The notes under the pieces: generated by a model
What the model saw: only the letters and a program-made list of their open reading frames with translations
Databases searched by the model: none
What the model was told of the DNA's origin: nothing
From: Sycobia sp. Sy_11
Lineage: Eukaryota; Arthropoda; Insecta; Hymenoptera; Epichrysomallidae
Assembly: GCA_018907035.1 (NCBI GenBank)
Contig: JACCIC010000290.1
Span: 364,001 to 428,000 of the forward strand
Direction: 5' to 3'
DNA: 64,000 nt
Position numbers and translations under genes: made by a program
Shown: in pieces, positions 11,160 through 23,118 of the stretch
Layout: every line of letters starts with the position of its first letter
Position numbering within the stretch: position 1 is the stretch's first letter

Positions 11160-11870
11160 TGGAAAGAATCCCCCCCCTTTTTTTTTTCATATCAAATCTA
11201 CATTTCTTTATTACTTACAAAAAAAATTCCCTTTTTATTAATCATCTCAAACCTAAATTTCCTTATTAATCATACTAACAAAAAAAAATTTTTTTTTTTC
11301 CTTTTTTATGACTACATTGGTTCCTCTCATTACCTATCGTTTATTATCTATCTTAATTTTTTTTTTAACTTCTATTATGTCTTATTGTCTACCTTAGTTT
11401 ATTTCCTTTTTTATTATGTCTTATTATATATCTTAAATTTATTTATCTTTCTATTATATCCAAAAAAAATTTTCTTTCTATTCTATCAAAAAAAAATTTT
11501 TTTTTTTTTATTTTTCCATTATGTCTTATTATCCTAATTTATTTACATTCCTATTGTATCGCTTATTATCTATCCTAATTTATTTACATTTCTATTATCT
11601 CGCTTATAATCTATCTTGATTTAATTTAACTTCTATTTATAATCTATGTTTATTTTATGTTTATTTATATGATCTATGTTTAATTTTGCTCCCTTTATGT
11701 ACATTTATTCTTCTGTAATTCCTTCCTCCTTTTTATCGTTAATTTTATACTATTATTTGTTCTTATTAACTTATTTACGTCTATCTTATTTCTAACTATT
11801 TCTATTTATTTTATTGATTCATTTTATTTATTTATTTATGTCTCTTATTTCTTCAGCAATGTTGATGTGT
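11160..11870 (+). repeat. T-rich low-complexity DNA with degenerate repeats
   Basis: T-rich with recurring TTATTATCTATCTTAATTTA-like units and poly-A/T tracts. No gene is visible. A complementary A-rich stretch lies at 13200-13960 on the other side of an inverted repeat, so both may be outer parts of the same repeat family. Confidence 0.6.
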
Positions 11871-11884
11871 AACAATCTGAGGCA

Positions 11885-12048
11885 TGGCTCTTGGTTCGTG
11901 TGCGGGACGAACAGGGAGGAGGGGGACCGTGCCGAGCACAAGGCGCGATGGCGCGCGCGAGCGCCTTGAGGTTCTCTTGTCCACGGGATGGTGCGCGCGT
12001 CGTCTTTTTCCCTGGACAAGTCGGCGCGGGCGCCTTGTGACGCTCGTC

Positions 12049-12057
<9 letters not shown>
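11885..12057 (+). repeat. GC-rich inverted repeat, left arm
   Basis: GC-rich block whose reverse complement recurs at 12938-13110. Shared strings include GAGCACAAGGCGCGA, GCGCGCGCGAGCGCCTT and GGACAAGTCGGCGCGGG. The inner end reads CTCGTCACA against (TA)n. Together with the right arm it faces inward across 12058-12937. The arms could be the starts of two LTR-like elements (TGTGACG...) inserted in opposite directions at (TA)n. Confidence 0.65.
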
Positions 12058-12107
<50 letters not shown>

Positions 12108-12123
12108 GTATGCATGTATGTAT
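12051..12123 (+). repeat. (TA)n then (TATG)n microsatellite
   Basis: Pure TA to about 12095, then TATG units to about 12123, next to the left inverted-repeat arm. Confidence 0.9.
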
Positions 12124-12554
12124 CCTAAAATGTATATCTTTATTATTCTCTGTGTATATTTATTTGGAGAACTATATTACAGCCCGGCGACGAATTAACC
12201 GGCGAAGAGGTAAGTAAGGCAGAGAGCGAGAGAGGCGAAGGGGAATTGACGCCGCGCATGAACGTTCCACAGAGGAAGTAGCAAGTTTGCCGCAGAGAGA
12301 AGCGGAGCTGTCTAAATATCGTGCCTTAGACAGTTACCGCGCTATAGTTTTTCACCGCACCGAGGTTCCTTCGAGTGATCTTTTCGCTTTCGATGATTAT
12401 TGGTCAAGTTACCTCGGTTGGACTACACCCAGCCTAGTCCGTCTTGTTCCAACATCAGCCGTCGCAACTCCTCATGATCGACCTGCGGAAGAGCCATCTG
12501 CACCGCATCTCCTGTAAGTAGTCACTTGATTTTATCTCTCTCTTCCCCCTCTCT

Positions 12555-12590
<36 letters not shown>

Positions 12591-12854
12591 GTTTTCCCGC
12601 CTGCACGTTTTACGTTCGCGTGACTTTAATGTGTACATAATATTCTTAAATCGTGTTAAAATCGATATTTTGACTTTAATCGCATGCGTTTATTTCAATT
12701 TCATTATTATTCTGTCTTCCGTTAAATGCGGGCTTCGCCCTTCGAGGACTGCCCCTCTCCCTCCGCGGGTAAGTTCGGGGCTCCAGCAATGTCGGGCATT
12801 TCTCTAACGGTAGTATTTGGAATCCTCGTGCTCGAGGCGGAGAAGCACCAGATT
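12124..12854. other. Segment between inverted-repeat arms, no recognised gene
   Basis: Mixed-composition DNA with a (CT)n tract near 12551-12587. Two short open frames (12287-12517 and 12526-12807) have no recognisable domain. I see nothing that supports a gene. Confidence 0.4.
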
Positions 12855-12883
12855 ATAATAATATATATATACCAGATTATATA

Positions 12884-12937
<54 letters not shown>

Positions 12938-12938
12938 T
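12855..12938 (+). repeat. (AT)n microsatellite
   Basis: AT dinucleotides with small interruptions, abutting the right inverted-repeat arm. The Ile/Tyr ORFs over it are artefacts. Confidence 0.9.
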
Positions 12939-13110
12939 TGTGACGAGAGTTACAAGGCACCCGCGCCGACTTGTCCAGAAAAAAAAGGCGAGCGCGCCAT
13001 CCCGCGGAGATGAAAACCTTAAGGCGCTCGCGCGCGCCGTCGCGCCTTGTGCTCGACACGGTCCCTTTCCCTTACCTCCCCGCGCCACGAGCCGCGCATA
13101 ACCATCGGCT
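12938..13110 (-). repeat. GC-rich inverted repeat, right arm
   Basis: Reverse-complement partner of 11885-12057 with roughly 85 percent match by eye. Begins TGTGACGAGAGTTACAAGG immediately after (AT)n. A TG start next to a TA-rich target is what an LTR insertion would leave, but no matching CA end was identified. Confidence 0.65.
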
Positions 13111-13199
13111 GATGGAACACCGAGGAGGCCTAACCTATACCACCTCAAGGACAAATGCCGGAGTGCACTCACGCAACAAAGAAAAAAATAACCAGTGAT

Positions 13200-13960
13200 A
13201 GATAATAAAAGACAATTTTTTTGCATAATAGATAATAAAGGAAAGAAAAGTTAGTGAGTGTTGATAATAAAGGATAGTGGTGAAGTTAAGAGGAAGGTAT
13301 AAAATAATAAATAGGAAAGGACAAAATGATGAAGAGAAAAATATGGATGAAAGGTAATGACCAACATAAAGGATAAAACAAACTATGAATTGATGATGAC
13401 AAATGGTGTTAAATTAAGCAAAAAGAAACAAATTTGAGGGATGAAAAAACAGGAAATAATTATGAATTAAAAAAGAACAATGACAAATTTAATAGGTTAA
13501 TGATAAATACCGAGATAAGTGAAATAATAATAGACAATGACATAATAAATAATAATAGATAACACAGGAAAAAGTGGGAGTGATGATAATAATGACTGAT
13601 GACAAGGTAAGGATACAAATAATGGAGGAAAGGGACAAAGTGAAAGTAAAGATGCAATAATGAATAAGGGAGTTAAGTGAAGATAGAATAAATAATAGAG
13701 AATAGTAATAAAATGAATGATAAATCAGTGAAGAAAAAAGTTTAGTAATAAACATTAAATGACAAATAATAACAGGTAATAACGTAATAATATTAATAAT
13801 TAATAACAATAATCCTTTATAATATACAAACCATAAAGGACAAAAATGAATAATCGTAAATTAAAGAGGATAAGGATCATAAGGAACGATGAAGATCAAG
13901 AGAACAATATACCAATCATAAAAGAACAAAAATGAATAGGGTTAATGATGAATGGTGGTA
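13200..13960 (+). repeat. A-rich low-complexity DNA
   Basis: Purine-rich with recurring GATAATAAAGGA-like and AATGATGA-like units. Minus-strand ORFs here are Ile/Leu/Ser translations of low-complexity sequence. Confidence 0.6.
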
Positions 13961-14003
13961 AGAGTCGGCCTCACAAACTTGCCATTTTGTATTTCCTTTT
14001 GTA

Positions 14004-14005
<2 letters not shown>

Positions 14006-14048
<43 letters not shown>
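14006..14048 (+). repeat. (TA)n microsatellite
   Basis: Uninterrupted TA dinucleotides. Confidence 0.9.
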
Positions 14049-14051
<3 letters not shown>

Positions 14052-14059
14052 TATTTACG

Positions 14060-15580
14060 AAAATTAAAGTATAGTCTGATTTTGAACTAAACGAACATAA
14101 CTAAAGAAATTTACAAATGTGGTACTGTTAATGATAAATTAACTTTGATGAAATCTGTGACAAAGTTGCGCGTCTTTCTCTTTTTTTTCTCTCATTTATA
14201 TTTGAAGCTTGAATTTTACTCTCGATTGTAATTGAGAAGTATTGGTACAAAGGAAAAACAAAATTGAAGATCCAATTAAGAGAGCCTCGAACAAGGTTTT
14301 GAAATGCGTTATTCAAAATTAGGGGGTGCAAAATTATCTTTAGATATCGGGGCAAATTCATCTGAAACGAACTTATAGATAAATTACGTTATAGCAGGCT
14401 GATTTAGATTGTACCTCGTCATTGTAAATATTGTAACAAGAACTTCGACTATTATATATTTATAACATACATAAAAATAATTATATCGGATAGCTATTAG
14501 CTCTATTCGTTATAGTGTACTAAAGTTCATTGTAAATTATTTATATACTTACGACTTACAAATGCAAGAATATCCGAAAAAAAAATAAAAAAAAATATAT
14601 TTCTAAGCTATATTTCATATCATTTGCTATTTGCTCAAGTTCTAAACTATTATTATAATTTTAAGCCAGTTCCGTTCAATATTATAAGTTAAAATAAATT
14701 TAATCATCATTTATTATTTCAACACTGCTAAAGAATACCCAACCGTTTGTTGATTAGATTTGAATTATAGGTATTTAGTACAGGTATATGTTAACGGTAA
14801 ATTAAAAAAGATAAGCAACGCTGGGAATTTCATATTATATTAGTGGACTATTGTTAATTTGAAATATCTGTTGTAGTTATATATGTGGAAGATTCTATGA
14901 GTAAATTGCAGCAAAAATGTTAATTTTAAGCAGAAATTTATTACTATTGTAACGCCTATGTTAAATGTACCTTATGAAAGATTTATGAGAACCATTCTTT
15001 TTTGTTTGTTTTTCTTAGATAATAAACTTAATAGATAATAATACTTAGATAATAAATTCAAAAAAGTTATAATTAAAAATCAGAAAAAAAATTGCTGCTA
15101 TTTGTTGCAAAATTGTTCTATCCATCACATGTAAAACGTCGAGATTTAAGAATATCGCTATAAATAAGGGGAATAATTACAATATATACATTTGTAGATA
15201 CATACCTACCCCTCGCACAAATTTAATGTGAAAGAGAAAAAGGAGATTGGCATTTCGGATATAATTGGCTGAACGTACATTTCTTTCTTAGATACATGGT
15301 AAAAAAATTTTCTAGTAATGTATCTGTTGTGAAACAGCAAAGTCAAATTTATGTGTCGTATTTTTTTTTTGTTTGTAAATATTATAGTTTAAGATCCTTT
15401 GTTAGTTGTAGATTATAAACCCAAATTCAGTATATTATTATCTACGCAAAGGGTACGTCACTTGACAAAATTTCAATGTAAACATTCGGTGTTATGTAGC
15501 TAGCTTATGCGGATTTATTTCTCTTTGACACTACCTTAAATAATAATCTCCACAAAGTAATTATAACTTAATTATCATGC
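14060..15580. other. AT-rich intergenic DNA, nothing recognised
   Basis: AT-rich sequence without a long ORF, terminal repeats or RNA gene that I can support. The 77-codon minus ORF at 14128-14361 is not recognised. Confidence 0.5.
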
Positions 15581-15585
15581 GAGGG

Positions 15586-16490
15586 CCGTATCCGGTACGT
15601 CCCGATCGCGGTCGGCCGTCGTCAGTCGCCGCCGTACCCCCCCCCTTATCTCGTCCTTCTTCCCGATGAACGGAGAGATGAGGCAGTCGGTTGTGGAAGT
15701 CCGAGAGGAGAAGTAAGAAAGTTGGAGTAAACGGTAAGGAAAGAAGTCTGCGGTGAGCAGTCGGGAGAGAGAGACTCCGTTGTTGAGGTAGCCGAAGAGG
15801 AGTATTGGAAGTGTGAGCTGAATGAGAGAGGGAGGCAGCAGGGAGAGTAAATAGGAAAGGAGTTAATCAAGGAGGAAGAAGAAAAGATAAGCCCCGAAGC
15901 GAGGGAGGCTGTGGCAACGGAGAAGAGCCACGTCACTCGCCGAGGAGTCACAGACCAATAAGTGGGCGACGGCCGCTCGACGAACGCCGACCACCTCCGA
16001 GGGCCCCCTTCATCGACACCTTCCCAGAAATCGATCGAGTGAGTATCGATCACCAGGCGCCGAGTCTATGGATGATTCGGCAGGATACCGCGTGTGCGTG
16101 GCGAGCAGATTCTGCCTCCTCCCCCCTCCTTTTTTCCTTGTGTGGTTTTATTTTCTTTTGTTTCCTCTTTGTGCATATTAAATTGGACCTTAAAATTTCT
16201 TTTTTTTTCCGAGCACGCCGGGACGCGGGACGCGGTCGGGACGTGCCGGATACATGGACCGAGTGGAGGAAGCATAGTGAGTGAGCATGCGGGCAAAGTG
16301 TCAGGAGAAAAAAGGGAATGTTGTAAATAAGATAAATAAAGTGTGGTAATAAATTCGAAAAAGATAAAGTGTGGTAGCAAATTTGATTTCGCGCGTGGTT
16401 TTCTTACCCTCGCCTTTCCCAAACACTTTTTCCTTTCTTTTTTTTCAGGGCGGTGGGACCTCCTCTGAGTCACTTAGGTGAGTAGTGAAG
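15586..16490 (+). other. GC-rich island with possible small exon
   Basis: A compositional island in AT-rich DNA: a GC-rich start (15590-15650), a purine-rich middle and GC-rich ends. At 16441-16485 a pyrimidine tract and CAG acceptor (ending 16450) are followed 29 bases later by AG|GTGAGT. At 16031-16043 a GTGAGT donor-like site follows the purine-rich block. This could be non-coding leader exons of a gene or part of a repeat. The 135-codon minus ORF (16053-15646) is mostly Ser-rich complement of the purine tract. Confidence 0.3.
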
Positions 16491-18450
16491 TTTTATCAAG
16501 TTGTGTGCGCGAGAAAAAATTAGGTAAGAGATACCTAAATGTAAATAAATTTCGACCGCATCACAATATATATGACAAACTGTTCATCTTGTGTAATAAT
16601 ATTTTATTTATATGTGAGTTTCAAGTTTTTTGGTCGGTATATCATAAATTTTTAATAACTTTAATATATTGTGGATTTAGATTAAATATAAAAATATTGC
16701 ATATCACCAAAGAATTAAATATGATCACTCATTTTACAATGTTTTTAATATATAATTAAATCAATAGTATATTGTTTCTTATTTTGCATATAAATTTTTA
16801 CAACTATTTCGTACTTCAACTTTTAATTTCATTTATTTTAGCATTTAATTTTAAGAATTTATTATTATTACTTAATATTTTCTATTTTTGATTTATATTA
16901 TGATTTATATTTTTAATATTTGAGAGAATCAATGGATTTTCTATTATGCTGCCACGCGTTATTTACTACAATATTATATAAGCATTAAATATTAAAAATC
17001 AATTTTTTAATCTAATTGTGAATTATCAATTTTAATGCAAAATCATAAACTCAATTTGGAATTTACACAATAGAATATAGGAAACTCTTGATTTTTTGCA
17101 GAATGAAACATTCGTCTGCATTATGAAGCTAGATTAGAGTTTGAATCTAAATTGTTTTCTAATGCTTGTGCGCATATTAGATATTATTTGGCTTAGCTTC
17201 TATTGTAATTCAAATGAAAACAGCCACGTCGCATTAGACAGAATCATGCAACTATATCTATATATATTTATTTCCCACGTTACAGCTCGTGACCAAGGTA
17301 AATACGCACACTAATTTATGCTGATGTAGATGTAGCGTTGCGTTGGCGCGTTAGTGTAACGTTGGCCCTATGGAGGACACACGTTTACAGAGCTCGACCC
17401 TTTCGGATATGACATCGGTAATATCTCCTTATTATCTCTGCTTTAATTTAATATACGATACTAGCGGAGGACAGGAGCACTACAAAAATACCGAACGGCG
17501 GTGTTACAGAAGTACGTGAATGCATTGCTCAGATTTGTAAAAATTTCGGAGTTTTTAAATATTCCTTTACAAACAGCTGAAAATTATCAAAATACAGCAA
17601 AGCGAAGCATAAAAATTATTATAGCAGAGTTAACACTATAAAAAAACCATTTTGGAGTTCTCTTGCAAATCATAGAAAAAGATTTTTAAAGAGATACTGC
17701 TCTGTATCAAATTACAATTATAGAGGAGGCCTAAGTTCTAATTTATGTTTCCGTCGCTTTCGTAAATCAGTTACTGCTAAAATAAAAGGGTACAATTTGT
17801 TAATAACATGGAAAAGGTAGGTGAAGTAGAGGCAAGGAATAAAAATTCAATTGGATTTAAAATAGTAATTAGTTTGTGCTTGGAATTTCGATGCAAATGA
17901 TTACTATTACTAGGTAGGTAATAGAATGCATTAACTCACTACTACACGATTTTTCGTCAACTTTTCATCGCGATTATTTCGTATGTTACTTTCATTGAAA
18001 AAATTCTGTTTTAGTGTATTCCAACGTAAAATTTCATGATCCTACGGAATCCATTGTTAAAATCAAGATTAAACATTAAGAAAAAAAAGATGAAAATTGG
18101 AGAAAAATGTTTTTCAGATTTTTTTTTTCATAATGTTATCGCGAATAAATCGGCATCCAATTGTAGACAAAGGTAGAAAAATTGTTTCAGCTTTAAGAGG
18201 TAATTTTTTTTATGAACATATAATCGCTTTATTTTAAAATAACGTAAAAATTCCATGCACAACATTACTTTTTTCTCTCGAAAACTATCGACTTAATCAA
18301 AAAATTCAAAAGAACAAAAATGTCTTAGCATTAGTTAATACTTACAATTTTTTGACACGTTTTTGAAATTCATTAAATTAAATCAAATTAGTAAATATTT
18401 CTATTGGTCTTACTGTCCAATTAAATAAATTAAAATGAATACATCATAAT
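16490..18450. other. AT-rich intergenic DNA
   Basis: No supported gene. Around 17260-17440 is a moderately GC-richer patch whose end resembles the string TATCTCCTTATTATCTCTG seen in the dispersed repeat at 24375 and 34895. Confidence 0.5.
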
Positions 18451-18452
18451 AT

Positions 18453-18454
<2 letters not shown>

Positions 18455-18504
<50 letters not shown>
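18455..18504 (+). repeat. (TA)n microsatellite
   Basis: TA dinucleotides; a second, shorter tract lies at 18632-18651, where copy B of the Gypsy element is cut off. Confidence 0.9.
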
Positions 18505-18506
<2 letters not shown>

Positions 18507-18669
18507 ATACTAATACATATCAATATATAATTAATTGAAAATCATAATGACAGTTAGTATAGGATGGCTCAATCCATTCATCACTAAAAATTTTTATTGT
18601 ATTCGTACTTCTTGGACATAGATTGGTCCATATATATATATATATATATATTGTCTGAGATTGATTTTT

Positions 18670-18850
18670 GAACCGTTCGACAGCACTGCAATAGGATTAC
18701 TAGGCTCGCTATGCCATCCAAATTTCATACAAATTTTACTGAGTTGTTCGCTTATGTAGGAACTCGCTGATCATGTATCTAAAAGTGCTGACACTTCGTG
18801 ATCGCCGATCATAACTTTTACGAAATATCGATTGTCGCTTTCCACTTTTA
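18670..18850 (-). pseudogene. Gypsy protease N-terminal part (copy B)
   Basis: Minus-strand translation gives VKVMIGDHEVSALLDT, then a stop, then SASSYISEQL. The stop (TGA, 18771-18773) falls exactly on the Gly of the D-T-G active-site triad, so a single base change has destroyed the catalytic loop. The segment then runs to about 18670 and ends at the truncation. There is no long ORF here; it was found by translating across stops. Confidence 0.6.
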
Positions 18851-18899
18851 GTTGTTGCTGGGCCGAGCTGGGTTCGGTGTGAGCTTGGCCCTCATGGCG

Positions 18900-19040
18900 T
18901 TTGCCAACGGATAACACTTGCAATCACGAGTATAAACATTATCGCGTCCACAATACGAACAAATGATCTTCTGCTAATTTGTGTACTTAAAGCGGTTGTG
19001 TCCTGCCTGTTTACAGCTCCAACAACACTTATTTCAGTCA
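18900..19040 (-). pseudogene. Gypsy nucleocapsid zinc knuckles (copy B)
   Basis: Minus strand reads CWSCKQAGHNRFKY, where the last Cys of a CX2CX4HX4C knuckle is Tyr, then a stop, then CSYCGRDNVYTRDC with Val at the His position. The pair sits between gag and protease as expected. The second knuckle has the same Val and RDC ending as the third knuckle of element 2. Confidence 0.6.
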
Positions 19041-19186
19041 TACACTGTAGCTATTTAATTATTGAAATTATGCACACGAATTTCAGATTTTCTAGTTTTA
19101 CATTCTGTATTATGTGCAGATGTTTGATTATTTGTACTTTTCTTCTTATCACTCTGCTTTTTTGTTTCTAAATATTCCTCTACTTG

Positions 19187-20009
19187 TTATACAATATCTG
19201 ACGTAGAGGTGACGTCATCACGGCGAATATGTACACGATATTCAGCGAGCATATTATTATATATAGTTTCGGTTTTTTGTTCTTCCGAAAAACCTCCTCG
19301 ACGTCTCATAAGCGTAATTAGTGAGTTGTCGAATGTACGGATGTTTTCATTCGACTCCGGTATACGGTTATTTATGTATTTGCCGATATAAATGGCCGCG
19401 TTCACTGGGCGATAGATAAAATTTTCTTAGCCCTTCTTCTAATTCGGTGAAAGTTTTGAAATTTGAGGTATAATTTCTGTGCCACAACTGTGCATCGCCT
19501 CTTAGTAGTTCTTGAAATCCGTTCAAAATTTGATGATCGGACAAATTATACGCTCGTTGAAGCTCATTTATTCTTTCGAGAAAAGAGTGTAAATTTTTGC
19601 CATCGAAATGGCAATTTCATTTCCTCATCTGGTCCATCAATTTAGCGGTTTCTTGTGCAGCCAAAGGTTGCTGTACATAAACGGTAGCAGGCGATGTACC
19701 ATAAGGCGTATTTGTTACAGGACGTACTACGGCTGAACTGGAAGTTGATGCAGCTGCTTGTTGGTTAAAAAGTTGATGGAGTTTTTCTTCAATTTCTTCT
19801 AGATCTTGGGTTCGATTCAAGTCTTCATTGAAGCCGTTCTTATCTTCAGGCTTATTACTACAGAGCTCCGGGTGAGCCCGTACATGTGAGATCAAACATT
19901 GTCGCAAGTACGCTTTCGTCCCATCTACGGGTACATTATTTTTAGCAAGTTCCCTTTCAATTTGCTCTTTTGATAACTTATATATCCAGCTTATTCTGGG
20001 TTTTGTCAT
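19187..20009 (-). pseudogene. Gypsy gag (copy B)
   Basis: Starts MTKPRISWIYKLSKEQ at 20009 with the same SAP-like N-terminus as copy A. It is open to TGA 19617-19619, which replaces the Trp found in copy A (MRKWNCHF). The frame continues through the capsid-like part (DHQILNGF, LLRGDAQLW) to a stop near 19410. A frameshifted continuation (19405-19187) reads FDNSLITLMRRRGGF and IYNNMLAEYRVHI, the typical end of a capsid C-terminal domain. Gag is dead by one nonsense change and one frameshift. Confidence 0.8.
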
Positions 20010-20331
20010 TTTAGCAAGATTTTAATTTTTACAAAAAAAATATACTGTGTAAATATTTAAATTCCTGGAATGGAAAAAATAATTTATTTTTATTTTTTCT
20101 ACGAGAAAACTATTGGTTCAATTTTCTATTTTTAAAATGGATTGTTTTACTGCAACTTCGATATGTGTTACTTTGTGTTACTTTACAACCCGCCACTAGG
20201 CTCTTTTCACACAAATCGAAAAATGCGTTCTTGTATAAATAATACATTTTAATTTTCCGTTCAAAGAAATTATTTTGTTATTACAGGAATAAGTTTTATT
20301 TAAATATTTATTTTTCGGATTTATTATACTA

Positions 20332-20349
20332 GTCCCTGTTTGGGCGCTA
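20332..20349 (-). other. Primer binding site, tRNA-Lys type (copy B)
   Basis: Plus strand GTCCCTGTTTGGGCGCTA; on the minus strand this differs at two positions from the tRNA-Lys(UUU) primer binding site known from lentiviruses. It directly abuts the LTR edge TGTAACG at 20350. Confidence 0.75.
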
Positions 20350-21350
20350 TGTAACGTTCCTATCCCCCTCGGGATAGCTTACGCGGTATTTTTCCAGGGT
20401 AATTTGAGAGGGGAGGAAGTATATTCGGAATCGGGCGGCGGATCAGGAAAATCATTTAACAGAACACAGTATAACAAAAATAAAAATATGTTTATTCAAT
20501 TCTTCTATTAATTTAAAAAGATTCTGAAACAAATCATGAAACGATAATAATTACTGAAATGAAAGAAATAAATTAACTTAACCTATATATGTATATATAT
20601 AATAGATTCCAAGTTCGCACTAGTTTTCGTGACGTTTATTTAATCCAGCGCTATTTACCGCACTGATACCCGGTGCTAGTTCCCACGCGGGGAATTTAAA
20701 CGTGACAGGTAGAATTAAATCTAGGCTAAAACTAAGGTTAGTTTAATTCCGCTGGTCTTTTGAGGAGCGCATCGTAACCAGGATCAAGAATTAAAAATAA
20801 AAAGTAGCGACTCGCAACAGACATCAAGCTAATAATTTCGGAAGGATATTTCAGGCAGGAATTTCTGAGCTCTGGACAGTTTATAGTTCTGGGATGAGTT
20901 CAACCGACACGATTTCGGGTCAGCCAGTTCACTGGACAAACTCTCCGATTTCAGTGTAGGGATTACGCATTCCCCTAACATGATATTCGCTGCTGACGCG
21001 TGTCGTTCGAGGAGAGACTACGATAATCTGCATGTAGGCATGTATTAGAGGGGGATAGATGTCGCTAGCCTAATTCACTTGGCGCGGCTCTCTCTCGCCG
21101 CGCGAGATGTATCCCCTTTTACGCACTTTTCTGTTCTTCCTAGCGGTGAAGAGAGAGAAGATTTTTGGCTGTTGTGCCGACTACCTTCTACAGTAGTCGT
21201 TGCGACCTTTGCCCGTTCTCGATATGTTTACCACGTGTAATATATTAACTTAATGCCATATTTGATAAATTAGTTTTCGTATATTTCGGCTTAGCTTATT
21301 ATTATTTTCGCGTGTGTCACGGAAATAAATAATTTGATACTAAATATATG
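20350..21350 (-). repeat. 5' LTR of Gypsy copy B, outer end missing
   Basis: Starts TGTAACGTTCCTATCC beside the PBS and aligns by eye with the solo LTR at 51597 (shared CCCCTCGGGATAGCTTACGC, GAGCTCTGGACAGTTTATAG, GACTACCTTCTA). It holds one full copy (20751-20788) and a partial copy (about 20815-20830) of the internal repeat that is present three times in the solo LTR. Similarity fades near 21340 and no CA end is found, so the U3 end is lost or diverged. Confidence 0.7.
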
Positions 21351-21359
21351 ATTTAGCAT

Positions 21360-21681
21360 ATAACCATTTCACAAGGAGAAGGGACACAGAGAGAGAGAGA
21401 GAGAGATTGAGAAATTTTGCTGCATAAGAAAAAATAAAAGGTTCAAAAGATATCCAAGGTGATGAAAGTGTCAGTTTAACTTAAAGAATAAAAAGGTTAA
21501 TACCGACTAAAATCATACCGTCTTTAGGACACTAATTCCAAGGTTGGGTATGATCATTTGTATGAGCTGGTCTGATATTAATAGTTTAAACTGACTACAT
21601 TGTGACGAACTGCGTAGTACGTGCACTCCGTCTACAGGAAAAGTGAGAGCGCGGGGCAAGTGAGGACACATGTGCAAGTCG

Positions 21682-21712
<31 letters not shown>

Positions 21713-21823
21713 TCGTGCGCGCTAGATGCCCTTGATTCGCTTCCTTTTCTTACTTTCTTCTAAACATATACGAATATGAAGGGAAGAATGTATAAGCACT
21801 TGTATACGACGCACGCCGCACAA

Positions 21824-21864
<41 letters not shown>

Positions 21865-22023
21865 TAATCTAATATATACGCGTATATGTATGTACGGGTA
21901 TATATGCGTATGTGTGTATATATCGGCATACAAGTATATATTCATATAAGTTATATTAAATTCCAAAAGGAAAATAAAAGGAAATACTATTGAAATGATC
22001 TAATAATTCGTAATGAATGATAT
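21360..22023. other. Intergenic DNA with microsatellites
   Basis: Contains (GA)n near 21391-21407 and (TA)n at 21687-21711 and 21826-21857. A TGTGACGAACTGCG string at about 21601 resembles an LTR start but nothing supports it further. No gene. Confidence 0.5.
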
Positions 22024-22025
22024 TA

Positions 22026-23109
22026 TTAGGAGTATGAATAAGTCTTTCTCGTTCTTTGTAAGAGATGGCGCCACCAATACTGTGCGAGTATTCAATGGTT
22101 ACATACGTCATAATCAAAGCTTATTCATATGTCAACAATTCCATACTAACACATTAGTTAAAATTTTTTCGCATCATAAATTTTTGATATTGTGAAAATG
22201 TCGAAATTTGAGCCGAGTCGACGTCATTTGCGGGAAGTTTCACTTTATTGGTTCAATTTGAAGAAATCTGCTGCCGAGACGCATCGATTGCTTCAGGAGG
22301 CTTATGGAGAAGGTTGTGTCGATGATTCAAGTGTTCGCGGATGGTTTCGACGCTTCAAAAGCGGTGATTTCGACGTGGAAGACAAGGAGCGTTCCGGGCG
22401 GCCGCAAATCTTTGAAGATCGAGAATTGGCGACTTTGCTTGATGAAGATTCTTGTCAAACGCAAGAAGAACTTGCTGAAGCATTGGGAGTTGATCGAACA
22501 ACCATTTCCAAGCGTTTGAAAGCCATGGGAATGATCCAAAAGCAAGGAAATTGGGTGCCGTACGAACTGAAGCTGAGAGACGTCGAACGGCGTTTTTTCA
22601 CTTGCGAACAGCTGCTTCAGCGACATAAAAGAAAGGGTTTTCTGCATCGTATCGTGACTGGCGATGAAAAGTGGATACGTTACGATAATCCGAAGCGAAG
22701 AAAATCATGGGGACTACCCGGCCATGCATCATCATCGACGGCCAAGCCAAATATTCATGGCGCCAAGCTCATGCTCTGTATATGGTGGGACCAGCTAGGT
22801 GTGGTTTACTATGAGCTTCTGAAACCGAATGAAAGGATCACAGGCGAGGTCTATCGACGACAATTGATGCGTTTGAGCCGCGCACTGCGAGAAAAACGGC
22901 CACAATACTCCGACAGGCACGACAAAGTTATTTTGCAACATGACAATGCTCGCCCACATGTTGCACCGCCGGTGAAAACATACTTAGAAACGCTCAAATG
23001 GGAAGTCCTACCCCACCCGCCGTATAGTCCAGACGTTGCTCCGTCTGATTACCATCTCTTCAGATCGATGACGCATGGCCTGGCTGACCAGCACTTCCAT
23101 TCCTACGAG
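22026..23109 (+). mobile_element. mariner (mauritiana type), 3'-truncated copy
   Basis: The left terminal inverted repeat TTAGGAGTATGAATAAGTC starts at 22026 after a TA (22024-22025). The element aligns with the complete copy at 55463-56748, with only a few mismatches in the 170-base 5' untranslated part. It ends after transposase residue 304; the last 41 codons and the right repeat are replaced by unrelated sequence from 23110. It cannot be mobilised without its right end. Confidence 0.92.
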
Positions 23110-23118
23110 TGGAAGTAG
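22198..23118 (+). pseudogene. mariner transposase, C-terminally truncated
   Basis: The Tc1/mariner transposase catalyses cut-and-paste at TA dinucleotides. Start chosen at ATG 22198 (MSKFEPSRRH), as in 345-residue relatives; an upstream in-frame GTG adds two residues. The N-terminal paired helix-turn-helix region covers about residues 1-115, WVPYEL lies at 119-124, and the catalytic Asp156 (VTGDEKW), Asp249 (LQHDNARPH) and Asp284 (APSDYHLF) are all present with the D34D spacing. After SYE (304) it reads two foreign residues and stops. Differs from the 55539 copy at only a few residues (Ala/Gly at 79, Arg/Pro at 234). Confidence 0.92.

Larger units (their letters stand above)
18655..21350 (-). 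mobile_element. Ty3/Gypsy retrotransposon copy B, 3'-truncated
   Basis: Same family as copy A. On the minus strand: partial 5' LTR (20350 to about 21350), PBS, leader, gag, zinc knuckles and the start of protease. It stops at about 18655 next to (TA)n, so RT, RNase H, integrase and the 3' LTR are gone. The LTR matches the solo LTR at 51597-52802 over most of its length but loses similarity near 21340, before the outer end. Confidence 0.82.
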
